Of a DNA stretch of 64,000 nt, positions 9,301 through 17,198 are shown piece after piece (positions within the stretch are counted from its first letter, which is position 1; each line of letters starts with the position of its first letter). Source of the stretch: UBA5336 sp964412785 (GTDB lineage Bacteria; Pseudomonadota; Alphaproteobacteria; Caulobacterales; Hyphomonadaceae); the NCBI GenBank assembly GCA_964412785.1, contig CAYPQD010000006.1:14677-78676 (forward strand). Direction: 5' to 3'. The position numbers and the translations under genes were made by a program. Under the pieces are notes generated by a model. It was not told the origin of the DNA, ran no database searches, and saw nothing but the letters and a program-made list of their open reading frames with translations.

Positions 9301-10272
9301 GAGATCTCCGGTCGTGGCATCGGTATAGGTCACGAGGAAGCCGCCATCGCCAAGGGCAATGAGCTGCGCGTCGCTGACACCGGCACCGGGCGAGCCGAGG
9401 CTGCCGCCGCCCGTGTCGCTGCCGGAAGCGTCGAACACACGGTAGACGATCAACGGGTCGGCGCCATCATCGCGGGTCCAGGCGATGACAAAGCCGCCGC
9501 CGGAGAGCGCGGTGATGCTGGGGGCGAAATCGGCGTCTGTGTTGGCATCGGTGCCGGCCACCATGGTCGGCGCGGTCAGCACCGTGCCGGCGGCATCCAC
9601 GATCGCGACAGTGATGCGCTGGTCACCGCCGGTGGGGGTGCTGGCCGTGGCAATGGCATAGGTCCCGGCCGCGAGCACGGCGATGTCGAAGCCGGCGATG
9701 GCGCCGGTCTCGGTGAGCAGGGTCTGCTCGCTGGCCAATTGCCAGGCCAGCGGGTTGGCGATGCGGTATTTCAGCGAGCCGGTGGCATCGTCCTCGATCC
9801 AGGCGATGAGGGTTGAGCTGTCACTGGCTGCGGCGACGCCGGGCTGGCGGACATTGGGCGCGCTGGCCGAGGCGTCGGAAGCTGCCGTGAGCAGGGCCGT
9901 CGGCGTCCCGTCTGCGGTGTAGAACTGCAAGCGGATCTGCGTGGCATTGGTCGCTGCGCCATTGAGGTCGTCGGCATCGGCATAGGCGGCGACGAAGCCG
10001 CCGGCGGGCAGGGCGTGCAGGCTGACGCCGCTTTCATTGTCATCTGCAAAGCCGTTCATCTGGAAGCTGGCGCCGATCGGCTGGCCGAGCGGGTCGAACA
10101 GGCGGGCGACCAGGTCAGTGCCTGCTGCCGGCCCGGCACCCGTGTCGTCATCGGTCCAGACGACCAGCAGGTTCCCATTGGCCAGTTGGATTATCCGGGC
10201 GCCCGACTGGGTTCCGGCGGTGATGGAATTGGCCGTTGCGGCATCAAGCCAGGTGACGGGCGTGGTTGTCAT
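6391..10272 (-). CDS. Large RTX (hemolysin-type calcium-binding repeat) secreted protein
   Basis: A 1293-residue acidic protein. Residues 1 to about 385 form repeated beta-strand units (ANGNLLVVWTDDD, GDGGFLVTYTDA and similar) that look like a beta-propeller. RTX nonapeptides of the GGxGxDxLx type occur in two blocks, about 395-740 and 835-1195, for example GGDGNDTVLG and GGAGNDTYTG. The C-terminus (DLFVFSGAFGTDIITDF followed by about 75 residues) resembles the RTX end and uncleaved type I secretion signal. Such proteins are exported through ABC-MFP-TolC machinery and fold on binding calcium outside the cell. No secretion genes are adjacent. The start at 10272 has GGGGGAT eight bases upstream. 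No catalytic domain is recognisable, so an adhesin or surface role is a guess. A 7-bp hairpin (6361-6367 with 6378-6384) follows the stop. Confidence 0.88.
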   Translation of the reverse strand: MTTTPVTWLDAATANSITAGTQSGARIIQLANGNLLVVWTDDDTGAGPAAGTDLVARLFDPLGQPIGASFQMNGFADDNESGVSLHALPAGGFVAAYADADDLNGAATNATQIRLQFYTADGTPTALLTAASDASASAPNVRQPGVAAASDSSTLIAWIEDDATGSLKYRIANPLAWQLASEQTLLTETGAIAGFDIAVLAAGTYAIATASTPTGGDQRITVAIVDAAGTVLTAPTMVAGTDANTDADFAPSITALSGGGFVIAWTRDDGADPLIVYRVFDASGSDTGGGSLGSPGAGVSDAQLIALGDGGFLVTYTDATTGDLTAQRYDASGLAVAGAFVFNTAAGSDVSATEMADGRVALTWSEGGDIRLELLDTRDSANGAAVYTPTGYQVGTIGDDTLTGDAAAGVVDSYDGNDLVTAGTGGQAIALGDGDDTLAVIGGIDGDSFDGGAGTDVLDFSASSLAGGAFRLDVGLIQSLAGGPFELVSGFETLIATGLADRVDTGWGATTIEGGAGNDTLVSATGGSDRLDGGDDNDRLVSGDDAGTDTLLGGAGNDTLVHDGLGAAITDGGAGDDWLVVNTPATGDSHDGGADTDTLDLVSWAGSGVAIDFSTGSATVDGASFTGFENILDGAGSNMVTGDAGANLIDGTEGRDTLSGLGGDDTLIIGGDNSSLDGGEGDDLLIIGSGTAEVTGGLGDDVFELIDGTGPYFGNIRGDEGYDIIRLRGTGLFDLDAQILDLFFIEEIHFAAGDTPGDTTVAIGAQEVAFNEIVETAVFRGNPDANSTETIEIRMNAVTVIDFTGFQFVDWDPGREWVYIFGDDQSEGITGTIINDIISGGVGFDVIDGADGDDTIEGGANADTLTGGAGMDVLSYAGSTLAVIVDLALSTATGGDATGDVVSGFEGAEGSAFADSLTGAATDTILRGGDGDDTLTDDSGADTVDGGTGADLIDTGVGRDVITGGDGEDTINAGEGFDTIDGGAGDDSILAGNGADVITGGDGNDTVLGEDKNDTIDGGEGNDSLDGGNGDDSVQGGGGDDFVLSGAGNDTLEGNDGADTLLSETGNDLLFGGLGDDLLNGGNNADTLDGGDGEDRVFGGAGEDSLIGGAGNDTLVGGESESADTLEGGEGDDILLGQEGEDLLLGEGGNDRLSGGSQSDWLVGGDGNDILLGGGGFDTMEGGAGNDTYTGAGQADLFVFSGAFGTDIITDFAATSDAEKIDLQGVSAITDITDLITSHLTQVGLDAVIDDGLGNTITLQNVDIADLGDLDFLFAAPPELPASNEADGWSGLG

Positions 10273-10655
10273 GGATCGCGATCCCCCGAGTAAGCCGGAC
10301 GGTCCCGCCAGACTTTTTCGACTGTCGTAATGCAACGGTTGTGCTGCAACTGTGGTTCGGCGACTGTCGTGCCCATAAAGCCGGGGAAGTCCAGTGCGGA
10401 CGCGCCATATGGTCGAAATTTTAGGTCAGCGGCGAGCCGCTTTGCCCTCCGGAAACGCGTGACAACAAAGATCTGCTGCGGCGCGATGGGTCCATTCGGT
10501 CGGGCGCCGCCACAGGGCCAAACCGGGCCGGGTGCGCGGATCGTCTCCAGATGCGAGAAGGATGGTGTCCGGCCGTGTGATGCCCGATCGGGCTGGGATG
10601 CAGGGGTAGCGGGCCAGGGGGGGTGTCGAATGGGGCGCTGACCGCGGTGGGGGGC
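10273..10655. other. Non-coding interval between RTX gene and tRNA-Val
   Basis: About 380 bases with no supportable gene; short frames in it have no recognisable family or ribosome sites. It must hold the promoter of the RTX gene, but no convincing -35/-10 pair could be singled out. Confidence 0.6.
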
Positions 10656-10730
10656 TGGTGGGCGATACTGGGATTGAACCAGTGACCCCTGCCGTGTGAA
10701 GGCAGTGCTCTCCCGCTGAGCTAATCGCCC
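10656..10730 (-). tRNA. tRNA-Val (anticodon CAC)
   Basis: Read on the minus strand, GGGCGAT (acceptor 5' arm) pairs with ATCGCCC, followed by discriminator A and encoded CCA. The D arm GCTCAGCGGGAGAGC, anticodon arm CTGCC-TTCACAC-GGCAG (anticodon CAC) and T arm CTGGTTCAATCCCAG are all present, 75 nt in total. It decodes GUG. Confidence 0.97.
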
Positions 10731-11161
10731 CAGCCAAGCCTGCCCGATTAGGTGGGCGCGGGGAGGGGGTCAAGGGCACTGATACAGCCCGATATGCCGC
10801 GAGAGCTATGCAATAGCGAATAGGCGTATCGCAAATTCGTGCAACGGATGGCAGGAATGTGTCGGGAGCGGTGCGATTTCGTGAGCAGTCAAATCGAAAA
10901 TGCAGAAGAAACTGCACGTCGTCCGGCGGGCATTGAGGCGCAAGGTGGAACCTGAACGGCGGTTCATTCTGAACAATCGTTCAGCCGCGTTCAGGTTCAG
11001 CGCGCCTGTTCGACCGGCCCTCTTGAGAAATCCGCTGCCGACGTCATCTATGTGTCATATCAGAGACAGGCCACCAACGGTCTGCGTTCAAGCAAAGAGG
11101 ACAGGCAGCGGGGCGTTCGGAAAGGGCGCCCAGTGGTAATGAACAAAGCCTGGAGACCGAA
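10731..11161. other. Non-coding interval with clustered GTTCA/TGAAC half-sites
   Basis: About 430 bases without a supportable gene between tRNA-Val and a small CDS. Bases 10952-10998 contain TGAAC, GTTCA, TGAAC, GTTCA, GTTCA and GTTCA in quick succession. The nested inverted repeats include CTGAAC-aatc-GTTCAG (10969-10984). It may be a regulator-binding array for the downstream gene. Spacing does not match the alphaproteobacterial LexA box. Confidence 0.5.
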
Positions 11162-11404
11162 ATGAAAGACTGGTGTGACAAGGATGGCGCGCGTCGCCTG
11201 AGGGAAAAAATCTGTGCCTACTGGGCCGAGCGTGGTTATGAGGTCGACATCGAGCTGATCGAGGCGGGCTTTGTGGCCGCGATGCGCAGCGCCCGGACCG
11301 ATGTTCGTTCGAACATGGTGAACGGCATGCCGCGCCGGCGTGCGCCCAATGAGGTGGCCTCCCAGCGACAGACCTATCGCCCGACAAACAGCGTTGCGGC
11401 CTAG
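11162..11404 (+). CDS. Small conserved hypothetical protein
   Basis: An 80-residue soluble protein, MKDWCDKDGARRLREKICAY onward, with AERGYEV and RSNMVNGMPRR segments. I recall similar short proteins of unknown function in related alphaproteobacteria (D-K-D-G-A near the start and R-S-x-M-x-N-G near the end), but I cannot name a family. A GGAGA ribosome site lies eight bases before the ATG. Its final codons overlap by four bases the stop of the convergent gph gene. The C-terminal 20 residues are basic and probably disordered. No function is proposed. Confidence 0.75.
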   Translation: MKDWCDKDGARRLREKICAYWAERGYEVDIELIEAGFVAAMRSARTDVRSNMVNGMPRRRAPNEVASQRQTYRPTNSVAA

Positions 11405-12081
11405 CCGACAAGGCGGGCAATTGCCGGGACGAGTTCGCGGTAATGGGCAATCCGGGCTGAGCATGTGATGTCCCCCGGAGAGGCGGCTTCATAGCCGAAT
11501 GTGACAAAGATGAAGGGCAGCCCGGCGTCGCGGGCTGCCCTTTCATCTGTGCGGCTGTCGCCGATGAGCAGGGCCCGCTCCATGGCGCCGCCGGCCCGTT
11601 CGACGGCGGCACGCACATGGCCGCCATCGGGCTTCTTCGCCGGCACGCTGTCGGCGCCGACAATCGCCGCAAAGCGGTGGGTCAGGCCGAGGGTCTCAAG
11701 CAGCTGTTCGGCCAGGCACTGGCGCTTGTTGGTGCAGACCGATAGGGTCGCGCCGGCGGCCGCGAGGGCATCGAGCGCTGCCTGCACGCCGTCAAAGGGA
11801 TGGCTGTGATCGGCAATATGAGCCGTGTAGTGGTCGATGAACGCGTCAAACAGGTCATCGCCATCGGCACGGGCCGGCTCGGCGCCCTGCGCAGCGAGGC
11901 CGTGGCGCAGCATCGCCCGGGCGCCATGGCCGATCAGGGTGCGAATGTCGTCCGGGCCGACCGCCGCAAGGCCGACCCCTGCAAGCACATGGTTCAGCGC
12001 GCCCAGCAGGTCCGGCGCGGTGTCCACCAGCGTCCCGTCAAGGTCGAACGCGACGGTCCAGCCGCTGAGGTCGGGGGTCAT
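11401..12081 (-). CDS. gph: HAD-family phosphoglycolate phosphatase
   Basis: A 226-residue HAD hydrolase. Motif I is AFDLDGTLVDTAPDL (nucleophile and acid Asp), motif II is the Ser/Thr in LSVCTNKR, motif III the Lys in AKKPDGGH, and motif IV LLIGDSRTDERAARDAG. A helical cap lies between motifs I and II. This matches Gph, which removes phosphate from 2-phosphoglycolate arising from DNA repair or oxygenase side reactions. A related phosphatase specificity, such as pyrophosphatase PpaX, cannot be excluded. The gene is divergent from glmU and converges on the small hypothetical gene. Confidence 0.85.
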   Translation of the reverse strand: MTPDLSGWTVAFDLDGTLVDTAPDLLGALNHVLAGVGLAAVGPDDIRTLIGHGARAMLRHGLAAQGAEPARADGDDLFDAFIDHYTAHIADHSHPFDGVQAALDALAAAGATLSVCTNKRQCLAEQLLETLGLTHRFAAIVGADSVPAKKPDGGHVRAAVERAGGAMERALLIGDSRTDERAARDAGLPFIFVTFGYEAASPGDITCSARIAHYRELVPAIARLVG

Positions 12082-12179
12082 CGGGGGCGCTTCTCCTGAG
12101 GGGCAGGGCGGGAATGGGGGTGCAACCGTGCGCGGCTTCGTCTAGACGCGTTTGCGTGTCATCGCGAGGGATGAATCAC

Positions 12180-13529
12180 ATGAAACGCGCCGCGATTATC
12201 CTTGCAGCCGGCCAGGGCACCCGAATGCAATCGGACCTGCCGAAGGTGATGCATCCTGTCGGCGGGCGGGCGATGCTCGACTGGTCGGTCGCGCTGGCCG
12301 CTTCGGTCGGGTGCGCGCGCATTGTCGTGGTCTGCAACCCGGCCCATGGCGATGTCCAGGCCCATGTGCGCGCCAGCCTCGGCGCTGGTGCTGTCGCGAT
12401 CCAGGACCCGCCGCTCGGCACCGGCCATGCGGTGCGCGCTGCCGAGGCGCAGCTGGCCGGCTTCGATGGCGATCTTGTCGTGCTGTATGGCGACACGCCC
12501 CTGATCGGGCCGCCATCGGTGGAGGCGCTGTTCGCGGAGCTGGCAGATGGCGCGGCGGTAGGTGTGCTGGGCTTCGAGACGGATGAGCCGGGCGCCTATG
12601 GCCGGCTGATGACCGATGGCACCGGAAACCTGGAGGCGATCATAGAGGCGCGCGAGGCTGGACCGCAGGAACTGGCCGTGCGGCTGTGCAATTCCGGCGT
12701 CATGGCGGCCCGGGCGGAGCGGATGTTCACGCTGCTCTCGCAGGTGACCAATGACAACGCCAAGGGCGAGTACTATCTCACTGACATCGTTGCGCTGGCC
12801 CGCGGCGAAGGGGCGCGCTGTGCGGCGGTGCGCTGCCCGGAGGCTGACGTTCTCGGCGTCAATTCGCGGGTGGAACTCGCCGCCGCCGAGGCCGCCTTTC
12901 AGGCCCGCCGGCGCACCGCTCTGATGAAGGCGGGCGTGACCATGGTGGCGCCCGAGACGGTGTTTCTCGCCCATGATACCGAGATTGGCCGCGACGTGAC
13001 GATCGAGCCGCACGTGGTCTTCGGCCCCGGTGTGCGCATCGCGGCGGGCGCGACAATCCGGGCCCACTGTCACCTGGAGGGTGCGGTGGTCGGGGCCGGC
13101 GCGGTGGTCGGCCCGTTTGCCCGCCTGCGGCCCGGCGCGGAACTCGGCGAAGCGGTCCGCGTCGGAAATTTCGTCGAGGTGAAGAATGTCCGCATGGCCG
13201 CCGGCGCCAAGGCCAACCATCTCGCCTATCTCGGTGACGGATCGGTCGGTTCCAATGCCAATCTTGGTGCCGGGACGATCTTCTGCAATTATGATGGCCA
13301 CATGAAGCATCAGACCCATGTCGGCGACGGCGCGTTCGTCGGCTCCAATTCAGCCCTCATTGCGCCGGTGCGGATCGGCGCCGGGGCCTATGTGGCCTCG
13401 GGCAGCGTGATCACGGAGGATGTCGCCGCCGACGCCCTCGCGCTTGGCCGCAGCCGGCAGGTGGAAAAGCCCGGCTGGGCGATCAGCTACAGAGCGCGCA
13501 TGGCAGCGCTCAAGGGCGGGCAGTCCTGA
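12180..13529 (+). CDS. glmU: Bifunctional UDP-GlcNAc pyrophosphorylase / GlcN-1-P acetyltransferase
   Basis: A 449-residue GlmU. The N-terminal uridyltransferase carries LAAGQGTRMQSDLPKVMHP, with YGDTPLIG and CNSGVMA later. The C-terminal half is a left-handed beta-helix of hexapeptide repeats with GNFVEVKN, KANHLAYLGD and GAGTIFCNYDG. It makes UDP-GlcNAc from glucosamine-1-phosphate, acetyl-CoA and UTP for peptidoglycan and LPS. The ATG at 12180 is preferred over ATG at 12171 because the GAGGG ribosome site (12166-12170) is correctly spaced only for 12180. rpiA follows 20 bases downstream. All expected motifs are intact. Confidence 0.95.
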   Translation: MKRAAIILAAGQGTRMQSDLPKVMHPVGGRAMLDWSVALAASVGCARIVVVCNPAHGDVQAHVRASLGAGAVAIQDPPLGTGHAVRAAEAQLAGFDGDLVVLYGDTPLIGPPSVEALFAELADGAAVGVLGFETDEPGAYGRLMTDGTGNLEAIIEAREAGPQELAVRLCNSGVMAARAERMFTLLSQVTNDNAKGEYYLTDIVALARGEGARCAAVRCPEADVLGVNSRVELAAAEAAFQARRRTALMKAGVTMVAPETVFLAHDTEIGRDVTIEPHVVFGPGVRIAAGATIRAHCHLEGAVVGAGAVVGPFARLRPGAELGEAVRVGNFVEVKNVRMAAGAKANHLAYLGDGSVGSNANLGAGTIFCNYDGHMKHQTHVGDGAFVGSNSALIAPVRIGAGAYVASGSVITEDVAADALALGRSRQVEKPGWAISYRARMAALKGGQS

Positions 13530-13549
13530 CATGACACGGAGCATGGGCG

Positions 13550-14248
13550 ATGACAGGCGAGCTTGAGAAACGCAATGCGGCGGCCTGCGCGCTCGATCAT
13601 GTGGAGGACGGTATGACGCTCGGCCTCGGCACCGGCTCGACGGCGCGTCATTTCATCGAACTGCTTGCCGACGAGGTGGCTGACGGGCTGGTGGTGCGCG
13701 GCGTGCCGACGAGTGAGCAGACCCGGCGCCTCGCGGAGGCCCATGGCGTGCCGCTGATCCCGGTCGAGCAGGTCGACCGCATCCACCTGACTGTTGATGG
13801 GGCCGACGAGGTGGACGATGCCGGGCGGCTGATCAAGGGCGGTGGCGGGGCGTTGCTGCGCGAGAAGATAATCGCCGCTGCGAGCGACCACATGATCGTC
13901 ATCGCCGACCCGTCCAAGCAGGTGGTCCGGCTCGGGGCGTTCCCGCTGCCGGTCGAGGTCGTGCCCTTCGGTTTCACTATCACCGCAAGGAAGGTGTACG
14001 ACGCGCTGCGCGTGTCCGGCATCGACAGGCCGCGGGTCACCCTGCGCGCCGCGCCGGGGGGCGAGCCATTCGTCACCGACACTGGCAATCACGTGCTGGA
14101 TTGCCAGTGCGGGCGCATCCCCGATCCGGAAGCGATGGCGCGTCGACTGGATGCGGTGGCCGGCGTGGTCGAGCATGGGCTCTTCATCAATCTTGCCCGC
14201 ACGGTCATCATCGGCAACGAGACCGGCGCGACGATCTTTGAATACTGA
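13550..14248 (+). CDS. rpiA: Ribose-5-phosphate isomerase A
   Basis: A 232-residue protein with the three RpiA signatures: GLGTGSTARHFI near the N-terminus, VDGADEVD (catalytic Asp/Glu) and IKGGGGALLREK in the middle. It also has the C-terminal DTGNHVLDC segment. It interconverts ribose-5-phosphate and ribulose-5-phosphate in the pentose phosphate pathway. It sits 20 bases after glmU on the same strand, so the two are probably co-transcribed. Length and motifs are normal. Confidence 0.95.
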   Translation: MTGELEKRNAAACALDHVEDGMTLGLGTGSTARHFIELLADEVADGLVVRGVPTSEQTRRLAEAHGVPLIPVEQVDRIHLTVDGADEVDDAGRLIKGGGGALLREKIIAAASDHMIVIADPSKQVVRLGAFPLPVEVVPFGFTITARKVYDALRVSGIDRPRVTLRAAPGGEPFVTDTGNHVLDCQCGRIPDPEAMARRLDAVAGVVEHGLFINLARTVIIGNETGATIFEY

Positions 14249-14308
14249 TGCACCGCCGGCGCGACGGCATCCCTTGACCTGACGCGCGGGACGCCTCACC
14301 TGTTGGAA

Positions 14309-14668
14309 ATGGCTCGCAGACCCCGCCCTAAGATCGTCACCCTCACCGATGCCGCCGCCGAGCGCGTGCGCGAGATCATGGATGAAAAGGGCGCCGGCTA
14401 TCTCCGCGTGGGTGTCACCAATGGTGGCTGTGCAGGGATGGAATACCTCATGGACTATGTGGCCGAGCCGGACCCGCTGGATGAGATGGTGGAAGACCAT
14501 GGCGTCAGGATCGTGATCGACGCCAGGGCAGTCCTGTTCCTGCTGGGCTGCGAGCTCGACTATGAGGCGACTCTGCTGCACGAGAAGTTCGTGTTCAACA
14601 ACCCCAACCAGACCGATGCGTGCGGTTGCGGCGAGAGCGTGACGATCGTCCCTGCCACCGCGGGTTGA
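14309..14668 (+). CDS. A-type iron-sulfur cluster carrier (HesB/IscA/SufA family)
   Basis: A 119-residue protein with the three conserved cysteines of A-type carriers: one in TNGGCAGMEY and two in the C-terminal ACGCGES. The fold segments LTDAAAERVREIM and LGCELDYEATLLHEKFVFNNPN are typical. It transfers Fe-S clusters to target apoproteins. No other isc or suf genes are in the window, so SufA, IscA and ErpA cannot be told apart. ATG at 14309 is used; a TTG two codons earlier is possible. Confidence 0.9.
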   Translation: MARRPRPKIVTLTDAAAERVREIMDEKGAGYLRVGVTNGGCAGMEYLMDYVAEPDPLDEMVEDHGVRIVIDARAVLFLLGCELDYEATLLHEKFVFNNPNQTDACGCGESVTIVPATAG

Positions 14669-14711
14669 CATTTGGTCAGGCAGGGCCGGCCCGCACCCCG
14701 CCCGGATTTGT

Positions 14712-15359
14712 TCAGCTCTCGTTCGATTTCATGGTGGCCTTGCGGGCTGTCTCGAAGACCGTTTCATCGAACGCGCCGGTCCCGTTTGTGACCGGGCAGT
14801 TGGTGACGAAGTCGGTGAGGACGCCATTGTGTTGCGGCGTCTCGATCCGGTAGGTCTTGCCCATTGTCTTCACCTCGACCGGTGCTTTCGTCGCTGCGGC
14901 GTTGAAGAGCCGGCGGGCGAGCGCGGTGTTCAGCGCCAGCGGCGTCAGCCGCGTCGACTTGGCATGGTAGACCCAGCGTTCCATGCTCGGCTTGTCCTCG
15001 CCGATCTTCACACGGCCGCTGACATTGACCACGCGCAGTGTGTAGTCGGGATCCTGCTGGTATTCGTTCTCAGGGTCGAGCTGCAGGCCGGTGGAGAGGC
15101 GCGAATCACCGGTGGAACTGACCGAGCAGCCGAGAAACAGGATGGCGTTGCCGGCATTCCCGGTCTGGATGATCCTGGTGTAGGTGTAGAAATCCGGCGC
15201 GTCGCCCGGATCATTGGAATCGACGGCGCGCACGATTTCGGTCAGCGGCACCCATTGCGGTGTGCCCTGCTCCGGCGCGGTCTCCCCGGTGGCTGCGAAC
15301 GGGGCGAGGGCAAGCGCGCCAGCAGCCGCCAGCGTGCTGCGGCGAATGGAAATCGGCAT
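14712..15359 (-). CDS. Secreted protein of unknown function
   Basis: A 215-residue protein with a probable signal peptide (MPISIRRSTLAAAGALALAP, cleavage near FAATGETA). The mature part has YTYTRIIQTGNAGNAILFLG, a cysteine in FLGCSVSS and another in FVTNCPVTN, which could form a periplasmic disulfide. The start at 15359 is chosen for the AGGAAGG ribosome site and the signal peptide; the open frame extends 48 codons further upstream without support. I recognise no family. It converges on the glmU-rpiA-carrier group and lies downstream of plsC only in the sense that both are on the minus strand with separate upstream regions. Confidence 0.7.
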   Translation of the reverse strand: MPISIRRSTLAAAGALALAPFAATGETAPEQGTPQWVPLTEIVRAVDSNDPGDAPDFYTYTRIIQTGNAGNAILFLGCSVSSTGDSRLSTGLQLDPENEYQQDPDYTLRVVNVSGRVKIGEDKPSMERWVYHAKSTRLTPLALNTALARRLFNAAATKAPVEVKTMGKTYRIETPQHNGVLTDFVTNCPVTNGTGAFDETVFETARKATMKSNES

Positions 15360-15499
15360 GGTGTGTCCTTCCTGGTGGCCCGCCCTTAGCCGGGCGGTGT
15401 GCGTCCTCTGGGCCGGCCCTGGCCAATCTCGATTTGCTATCACGATAGGGCGATATTTATTGAAAAGCAATAACGTTTTCACGAAAAAAGGGAAAGTTC

Positions 15500-16300
15500 T
15501 CACGGGGCGGGCGCCGTTTCCCTTGTGTCGGCGGGGAGGGCACCCCTGCGCGGATCGGCCATCAGGCTGGAGCGGACCGGTGCCCCGCCACGGGCCTCTG
15601 CAACCAGGAAGGCGGTTTGCGCCTCCACGGCCTCGGTGAGGCGTTCAAGAAAGGTGTCCTTCTCCAGTCCCGGCGGGATCGGCTCCAGGAACTCGATGAC
15701 CGCGGTCCCCGGACGCTTGCGGAACGCTTCCTGCGGCCAGAACACTCCAAGATTGGTCGCCACCGGCACCACCGGCACATCCATCGCCTTCTGCATGTGC
15801 CAGACGCCGGCCTTGTATCGGAAATGCTGGCCGACCGGCGCGAGGTGGCCCTCCGGGTAGATCAGCACACGGCGTCCCTCGCGCGCGGCCCGCTGCATGC
15901 CATCGGCGAGCGAGGCCGCCTTGCGCGTGCCCCCGCCGCAGGTGTCGATGACGATGGCACCGAGCTTTCGCAGGATGCGACCGACAAAGGGCAGCTTTTC
16001 CAGGTGGTCGCCAGTGACGAAGGAAAGACGCGTCACCTCCGGATAGACAAGGAATCCGTCGCCCCAGCTCTGGTGCTTGGCGGCCAGGATGAAGGGACCC
16101 TCCGGCAGGTTGGCGCGCCCGCGAACCTGCTTGCGGACACCGGCGAGGACGCGCAGCGCCAGGGTCATCGCCCGGGTGTAGCTCTTGATGATCGCGCGCA
16201 CCGGTCCCGCCTGCGGCCAGAAGACGAAGGGCAGGGCGGTGATCACGTAGATCGCCGAGAGCAGCCAGTAGGCACACCAGAAGAGGACGGATCGGATCAT
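15500..16300 (-). CDS. plsC: 1-acyl-sn-glycerol-3-phosphate acyltransferase
   Basis: A 266-residue membrane-associated acyltransferase. It has an N-terminal hydrophobic segment (MIRSVLFWCAYWLLSAIYVI), the catalytic HX4D motif as KHQSWGD, and motif III as IYPEGHLAPVG. PlsC transfers an acyl chain to lysophosphatidic acid to give phosphatidic acid. The start at 16300 gives the family-typical N-terminus; a 46-codon upstream extension overlaps the TetR gene and is rejected. The gene lies 22 bases after the tetR-type gene on the same strand, suggesting an operon and lipid-related regulation. Confidence 0.9.
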   Translation of the reverse strand: MIRSVLFWCAYWLLSAIYVITALPFVFWPQAGPVRAIIKSYTRAMTLALRVLAGVRKQVRGRANLPEGPFILAAKHQSWGDGFLVYPEVTRLSFVTGDHLEKLPFVGRILRKLGAIVIDTCGGGTRKAASLADGMQRAAREGRRVLIYPEGHLAPVGQHFRYKAGVWHMQKAMDVPVVPVATNLGVFWPQEAFRKRPGTAVIEFLEPIPPGLEKDTFLERLTEAVEAQTAFLVAEARGGAPVRSSLMADPRRGALPADTRETAPAP

Positions 16301-16322
16301 CGCGGTACGGGTCTCTTGCGGT

Positions 16323-16919
16323 CTATTTCTGCAGCAGGATGGCCATGATCGCGCGGGTAAACGCGTCGACATGGGCCGAAAGCGGACCGGACAGGCGATT
16401 ATAGGCCTTGTTCTGGCCCGCCTGCATGACGACGCCAAGGCACATTGCCGCGATGATCGACGGGTCGCCTCTGGGGATCTCGCCGGCCTCCATCATCGCG
16501 CCGATGAGACGTTCGGTGATCGTCACCGGGTCGTCATGGCGCCGTGTGTCATAGGGCACGAAGCGGTTGAGCGACAGGAGGTGGAAGGAGAACACCAGCC
16601 AGTCCTCATCGGCGAGCTCGCAATAGGCGCTGACGGCCCGGCCTACGCGCTGTTCCAGCGTTTCGCCGCCCTGCAACGCCTCCACCATCATCTTGCCCAG
16701 CCGGTCATGGGTTTCGCGGAACAGGCTGCGCGCCAGCTCGTCCTTGCCGCTGTAGTGGCGATAGAGGGCGCCTTCCGACACTTCCGCCAGCTCGGCGATT
16801 TCCCGCGTCGTGGCGGCGTCGACACCCTCACGCACGAACAGTTCCAGCGCGGCCCGCTCGATCTTGGGCCGGGCATTGCGCGCCCGCGATTTCTTTTTTT
16901 CCGGAAGTTCGCTCATCAT
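16323..16919 (-). CDS. TetR/AcrR family transcriptional regulator
   Basis: A 198-residue regulator. The N-terminal helix-turn-helix region reads AALELFVREGVDAATTREIA then SEGALYRHYSGKDEL, the TetR signature. The C-terminal ligand-binding part is helical and not diagnostic. The start at 16919 has a GAGGGAT ribosome site. It precedes plsC, and an imperfect palindrome about 50 bases upstream could be its own operator, making autoregulation of the tetR-plsC pair plausible. Its ligand could be acyl-CoA or another lipid, but that is inference from the neighbour. Confidence 0.9.
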   Translation of the reverse strand: MMSELPEKKKSRARNARPKIERAALELFVREGVDAATTREIAELAEVSEGALYRHYSGKDELARSLFRETHDRLGKMMVEALQGGETLEQRVGRAVSAYCELADEDWLVFSFHLLSLNRFVPYDTRRHDDPVTITERLIGAMMEAGEIPRGDPSIIAAMCLGVVMQAGQNKAYNRLSGPLSAHVDAFTRAIMAILLQK

Positions 16920-16966
16920 CGCTCATCCCTCATCTCGTTCTATGTAGCGGGGCGCATCACGCTTAC

Positions 16967-16982
16967 AAGTGAGCGCTTGCTT
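16967..16982. promoter_or_regulatory. Candidate TetR operator
   Basis: AAGTGAGCGCTTGCTT is an imperfect 16-bp palindrome centred on GCGC (12 of 16 positions symmetric). It lies 48 bases upstream of the TetR start on the side facing its promoter. The form resembles operators of TetR regulators near lipid genes. Assignment rests on symmetry and position only. Confidence 0.45.
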
Positions 16983-17198
16983 ATTTTTGGCCCCGCAGTC
17001 AGCGGCGCAATTGGCAAGTCGCGCGCAAGCTGGCCAGACCCGGGCAACAGTGCCCGCTGCGATTGTGAAATCACATCTGCATCCGCGCATGGCGCAGCGG
17101 CCGCGGCATGGTCAAACCCGCCGTGATTTGCATGACGGGCGTTTGCCCCACATATCACCAGCGAAAGCGAGAGGCGGAGAGAGCGGGAGCGCGCGGCC

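Noticed and set aside
6710..9816. Long plus-strand frames opposite the RTX gene
   Set aside because: They mirror the repeated GGxGxD codons and consist of low-complexity Ser/Pro or Ala/Ile/Gly runs; the minus-strand frame has a start, ribosome site and family signature.
10426..10917. 163-codon minus-strand open frame across tRNA-Val
   Set aside because: It reads through the tRNA gene, has no ribosome site and no recognisable domain; the high GC content produces many such shadow frames.
10952..10998. SOS (LexA) box upstream of the small CDS
   Set aside because: The alphaproteobacterial box is GTTC-N7-GTTC; here the GTTC starts are 17, 10 and 6 bases apart, none giving the required 11.
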